This document shows, piece by piece, positions 41,035 through 43,569 of a DNA stretch of 43,569 nt (the first letter of the stretch is position 1; the number at the start of each line of letters is the position of its first letter). Position numbers and translations under genes: made by a program. Source of the DNA: an uncultured Actinomycetes bacterium. GTDB lineage: Bacteria; Actinomycetota; Actinomycetes; Nanopelagicales; Nanopelagicaceae. The DNA lies in contig CAITFY010000072.1 in the NCBI GenBank assembly GCA_903891755.1, forward strand, positions 1-43,569, given 5' to 3'. The notes beneath the pieces were generated by a model. That model had not been told where the DNA came from, made no database searches, and was given only the letters and a program-made list of their open reading frames with translations.

Positions 41035-43400
41035 GCAAAACTTGGTTAGATGATGCAAGTGTTCCAACAGCGTTAATCGAACTTCCTGAAGGCAAAGATA
41101 GTTTCTCCTATCGAGTGAAGAAGAAGCTCCTCGGGCTTCCACTCAATAGGCACGAACTTAGTCACCAACGATTGGCTAAACGCTACGCGCTTGGCATTCT
41201 CTCCAGTGACTGCATCTCATCTTCCGCTTATGGAAGTGAGCAGATTCTTATTGCCCTAGTGCCTTTTATGGGCCTTGCTGCCTTCGGTGTCTTGCTCCCA
41301 ATGACACTAGTAATTCTCACCATTTTGGTCTTACTCACACTCTCCTATAACAACGTCATTGCCAAGTACACATCTTCCGGTGGTGCTTACATAGTCGCCC
41401 GAGAAAACCTCGGAAGGTTCTGGTCAATTGTTGCCGCTGTAGCTCTGATTTTGGATTACATCGTGACAATTGCAATTCAAAGCGCTGCCGGCATTGTTGC
41501 GGTCGCTTCCTTCTGGCCATCCTTAACGCCATACACAAACCTGATGACTATTGGAGTAATTCTCTTCTTGACCTACGGAAATCTCAGGGGAGTGAAGGAA
41601 GCCGGTCGTTCCTTTGCCCTTCCAACCTACCTCTTCGTTGTGAGCATGTTCGTGGTATTTGCACTTGGTATCTATCAAGAACTCGCAGGTCACCTTCATC
41701 ATGTTGCTGATCCATCTGGCACCATGTCACTTGGACACCATTCAGGTTTACTTACTGTTGCTTCGGTCTTCATCTTGCTCCGAGCATTTGCGAACGGTGG
41801 ATCTTCTCTTACCGGCTTAGAAGCAATATCTAATGGCGTCTCTCTCTTTAAGTCTCCAGAAGGTCGCAATGCCAGAATCACCATGAATCTCATGAGCGGA
41901 TTACTCGGCACATTGGTCTTCGGTGTCTCTTGGTTTGCATCTCATCTTCAGGTCGTTCCCTATACATCAGGCACACCTTCGGTTATCTCAGTGATTGCGA
42001 AGACAATCCTTGGTAATGGGGTTTTCGGCCACCTCTGGTTTGGTTTCACACAGTTCTCCACCATGCTTATCCTGATTGCCGGAGCTAACACCGTTTACAA
42101 CGCCTTCCCAATCTTGGCCGCAAACATTTCTGAAGATGGTTTCTTGCCTCGCCAATTCGCCTCTCGCGGACACAAGCTGGTCTACTCCAACGGCATAATC
42201 GCCTGTTCATTCTTCGCGATTTCCTTGATCATCTTCACAAATGGATCGGTGAACAAGTTAGTGGCCCTCTATGCACTAGGCGTCTTTACCGCCTTTTCAA
42301 TTACTGGCTTTGGAATGTTCGTGAATGCCCGAAAGTTCAAGGGCAAACTCTGGAGAGCAAAGGCAGTCGTAAGTCTGCTCGCCTCGGTTACATCTCTTCT
42401 CGTTGTCATTATCTTTGCAACCGTAAAGTTCACCGAAGGCGCATGGCTGATTGTCATAGTTGGTCCAGCACTTGTTTTCTTTATGTTCCGCCTGGCAAAC
42501 CAATATCGCAGGGAAGAAGAGGTTCTGAACCTCATCGATGCCAAGGCAAAGTCCTCAACGTATTCCAAGCACGACGTCGCCCTACTTGTTGATTCAGTCG
42601 ATCTGGCCGTTGTAGGGGCTGTGAAATATGCGCTCTCGCTTGCACCTCGCAGTTTGGAGGCGGTCCACTTTGTTCTTGACGATCAGCGAGCCGAAGTGAT
42701 CCAACGTAAGTGGGCCGCAACAGCACAACTAGCCGATATCCCCCTTAAGTTGATTGATTGCCCAGACCGCAGAATCTCCAGGGCAGTTGTGCAGTACGCA
42801 CGTAGATGTACTTCAGAGGTTGGTGTTGAGCTCACACTTCTCCTACCTCGGCGTATCTATACCCAGTTCCTAGGTCGGATCTTGCATGACCAAACTGCCG
42901 AGCAAATTGCATCCTCAATCACGCTGCTGCGAGGCGTTATCGCGACAATCGTGCCTTTTGACGTTGCAAGTCTCCTCTCCGGTGAGATTGAAAAACCAGG
43001 CATGGAGGTCGTTCCTACTGTTGAAACAAAATCAGTTCCGGCTCCCGCTAAAGAAGAACCCAAAGTGATGCTTCAAGATTTCCCATTTACCCACTTCGAA
43101 CCGAACCTGCGCAAAATAGGTGAAGTTGTTTGGCGCCAGCGCTCCCATGTCATGGGTCAAGTCGTTTCCATTACTTCGTCACATCAAGACAAGCCAACTG
43201 TCGATTTAGAAATTTGGGATGAGACCGGTGGCATTACACTGCAATTCTTTGGGCGTAAATCTCTTGCCGGCATCAGGGTAGGAACCATCGTCAAGGCGGA
43301 AGGCATGGTGGGGGAGGATGATGGCAAGTTGACGATTATGAATCCACGTTATGAAGTCATTTTCCATGAATCCTCGGAGAGTTCCCACCAGAACCATTGA
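41031..43400 (+). CDS. KimA-like potassium transporter with C-terminal OB-fold
   Basis: A 789-residue protein. Residues about 50-500 are a 12-helix APC-type transporter most like B. subtilis KimA (KUP family): LSSDCISSSAYGSEQILIAL, SSGGAYIVARENLG, GGSSLTGLEAISNGVSLFK, AGANTVYNAFPILAANISED. KimA takes up K+ with protons. Residues about 535-670 form an alpha/beta domain with DVALLVDSVDLAVVGAVKYA, as in actinobacterial relatives. The end (about 695-775) is an OB-fold-like unit (VVSITSSHQDKPTVDLEIWD, GKLTIMNPRYEVI), normally a separate protein in other actinobacteria near trkA genes. GTG start with 4-bp overlap. An amino acid permease is the main alternative. Confidence 0.88.
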   Translation: MSKTWLDDASVPTALIELPEGKDSFSYRVKKKLLGLPLNRHELSHQRLAKRYALGILSSDCISSSAYGSEQILIALVPFMGLAAFGVLLPMTLVILTILVLLTLSYNNVIAKYTSSGGAYIVARENLGRFWSIVAAVALILDYIVTIAIQSAAGIVAVASFWPSLTPYTNLMTIGVILFLTYGNLRGVKEAGRSFALPTYLFVVSMFVVFALGIYQELAGHLHHVADPSGTMSLGHHSGLLTVASVFILLRAFANGGSSLTGLEAISNGVSLFKSPEGRNARITMNLMSGLLGTLVFGVSWFASHLQVVPYTSGTPSVISVIAKTILGNGVFGHLWFGFTQFSTMLILIAGANTVYNAFPILAANISEDGFLPRQFASRGHKLVYSNGIIACSFFAISLIIFTNGSVNKLVALYALGVFTAFSITGFGMFVNARKFKGKLWRAKAVVSLLASVTSLLVVIIFATVKFTEGAWLIVIVGPALVFFMFRLANQYRREEEVLNLIDAKAKSSTYSKHDVALLVDSVDLAVVGAVKYALSLAPRSLEAVHFVLDDQRAEVIQRKWAATAQLADIPLKLIDCPDRRISRAVVQYARRCTSEVGVELTLLLPRRIYTQFLGRILHDQTAEQIASSITLLRGVIATIVPFDVASLLSGEIEKPGMEVVPTVETKSVPAPAKEEPKVMLQDFPFTHFEPNLRKIGEVVWRQRSHVMGQVVSITSSHQDKPTVDLEIWDETGGITLQFFGRKSLAGIRVGTIVKAEGMVGEDDGKLTIMNPRYEVIFHESSESSHQNH

Positions 43401-43418
43401 TTAGTTGCTCTGGTTCTG
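43389..43418 (+). terminator. Weak hairpin after the K+ transporter
   Basis: CAGAACCA (43389-43396) and TGGTTCTG (43411-43418) are perfect inverted repeats around a 14-nt loop. The following bases contain CTTTT but no long T-run, so termination is uncertain. Confidence 0.4.
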
Positions 43419-43431
43419 CTTCACTCTTTTC

Positions 43432-43569
43432 GTGAATCGGAGTCGATCAACGCGATTGGTCGGGTATCTGAGTATCGCACTTGTTCTTGCGGGGTTGGTA
43501 GTGGCCAACTTTGTCATCACTGGGGATGACCACAGGCTTAAATTCAATTCAATGAAAATTGAGTTGAAC
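43432..43569 (+). CDS. Membrane-anchored protein, N-terminal part
   Basis: A frame beginning at GTG 43432 stays open to the window edge (46 codons). It has a basic N-terminus (MNRSRSTRLVGY) and one hydrophobic helix (LSIALVLAGLVVANFVI), followed by a polar segment (TGDDHRLKFN). This looks like a signal anchor of an extracytoplasmic protein. There is no obvious ribosome-binding site. Family unknown because the rest lies outside the window. Confidence 0.5.
   Translation, partial: MNRSRSTRLVGYLSIALVLAGLVVANFVITGDDHRLKFNSMKIELN

Noticed and set aside
1..43569. tRNA, rRNA, phage or transposon genes
   Set aside because: No cloverleaf, rRNA segment, integrase, transposase or terminal inverted repeat was noticed in reading both strands.

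Overview
The window looks like a chromosomal segment of a streamlined, moderate-GC actinobacterium, possibly a freshwater Nanopelagicales/acI-type lineage. The supports are the order rpmE-prfA-prmC, a CopCD/YcnI copper locus, DUF294_C next to a DEDDh exonuclease, COG4705 and DUF4389 membrane proteins, and many genes whose start codon lies exactly 6-7 nt after a TANNNT-like -10 box (leaderless transcription, common in Actinomycetota). The lineage assignment is inference. I see no phage, insertion sequence, CRISPR array, tRNA or rRNA. Gene density is very high: most convergent neighbours overlap at their stop codons.

Layout. 1-2149: housekeeping translation genes (L31 tail with terminator, RF1, RF glutamine methyltransferase). 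2146-13017: envelope and transport genes (cyclopropane fatty acid synthase, EamA transporter, an ArsP/YraQ permease fused to a YHS domain, an ABC exporter, a SulP transporter, a CBS protein, a tandem pair of COG4705 membrane proteins, DUF4389, a GNAT acetyltransferase, a secreted esterase). 13107-15148: a ferric-reductase-like flavocytochrome with a secreted FMN-binding partner, preceded by a coupled 15-codon leader ORF. 15150-22901 (minus): a three-gene secreted operon headed by an 1827-residue multicopper oxidase whose cupredoxin domains are split by about 11 beta-type repeats. 23256-24044: a GAF-LuxR regulator divergent from that operon. 24166-32882: a compact type IV pilus (or type II-like pseudopilus) operon headed by a secreted InlB-repeat/OmpA-domain protein, then PilB, PilC, three minor pilins, two pilins (one major) and the prepilin peptidase. 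32879-37962: secreted metzincin protease, a second FMN-binding surface protein, CopC-CopD and YcnI. 38015-40182: DUF294_C remnant, exonuclease, FAD protein. 40282-43400: a membrane-bound one-component regulator built from the KdpD DUF4118 region and the KdpE DNA-binding domain, translationally coupled to a KimA-type potassium transporter with an OB-fold tail.

How the parts may work together. Two systems stand out. (1) The 40.2-43.4 kb cassette looks like a minimal potassium-response unit in which histidine kinase and receiver have been lost and sensor and DNA-binding domains joined; three GTTAGGAA direct repeats at 10-11 bp spacing lie just upstream, as expected for an OmpR/KdpE-type dimer array. 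(2) The LuxR-type regulator sits between the multicopper oxidase operon and the pilus operon, and TTGACCA half-sites, one pair forming a TGGTCA-N7-TGACCA dyad, occur upstream of both. The two lead proteins share a short motif just after the signal peptide. With copper uptake genes, two FMN-binding proteins and a flavocytochrome nearby, I infer a co-regulated cell-surface redox/pilus programme. Its substrate (manganese, iron or organic) cannot be read from the sequence.
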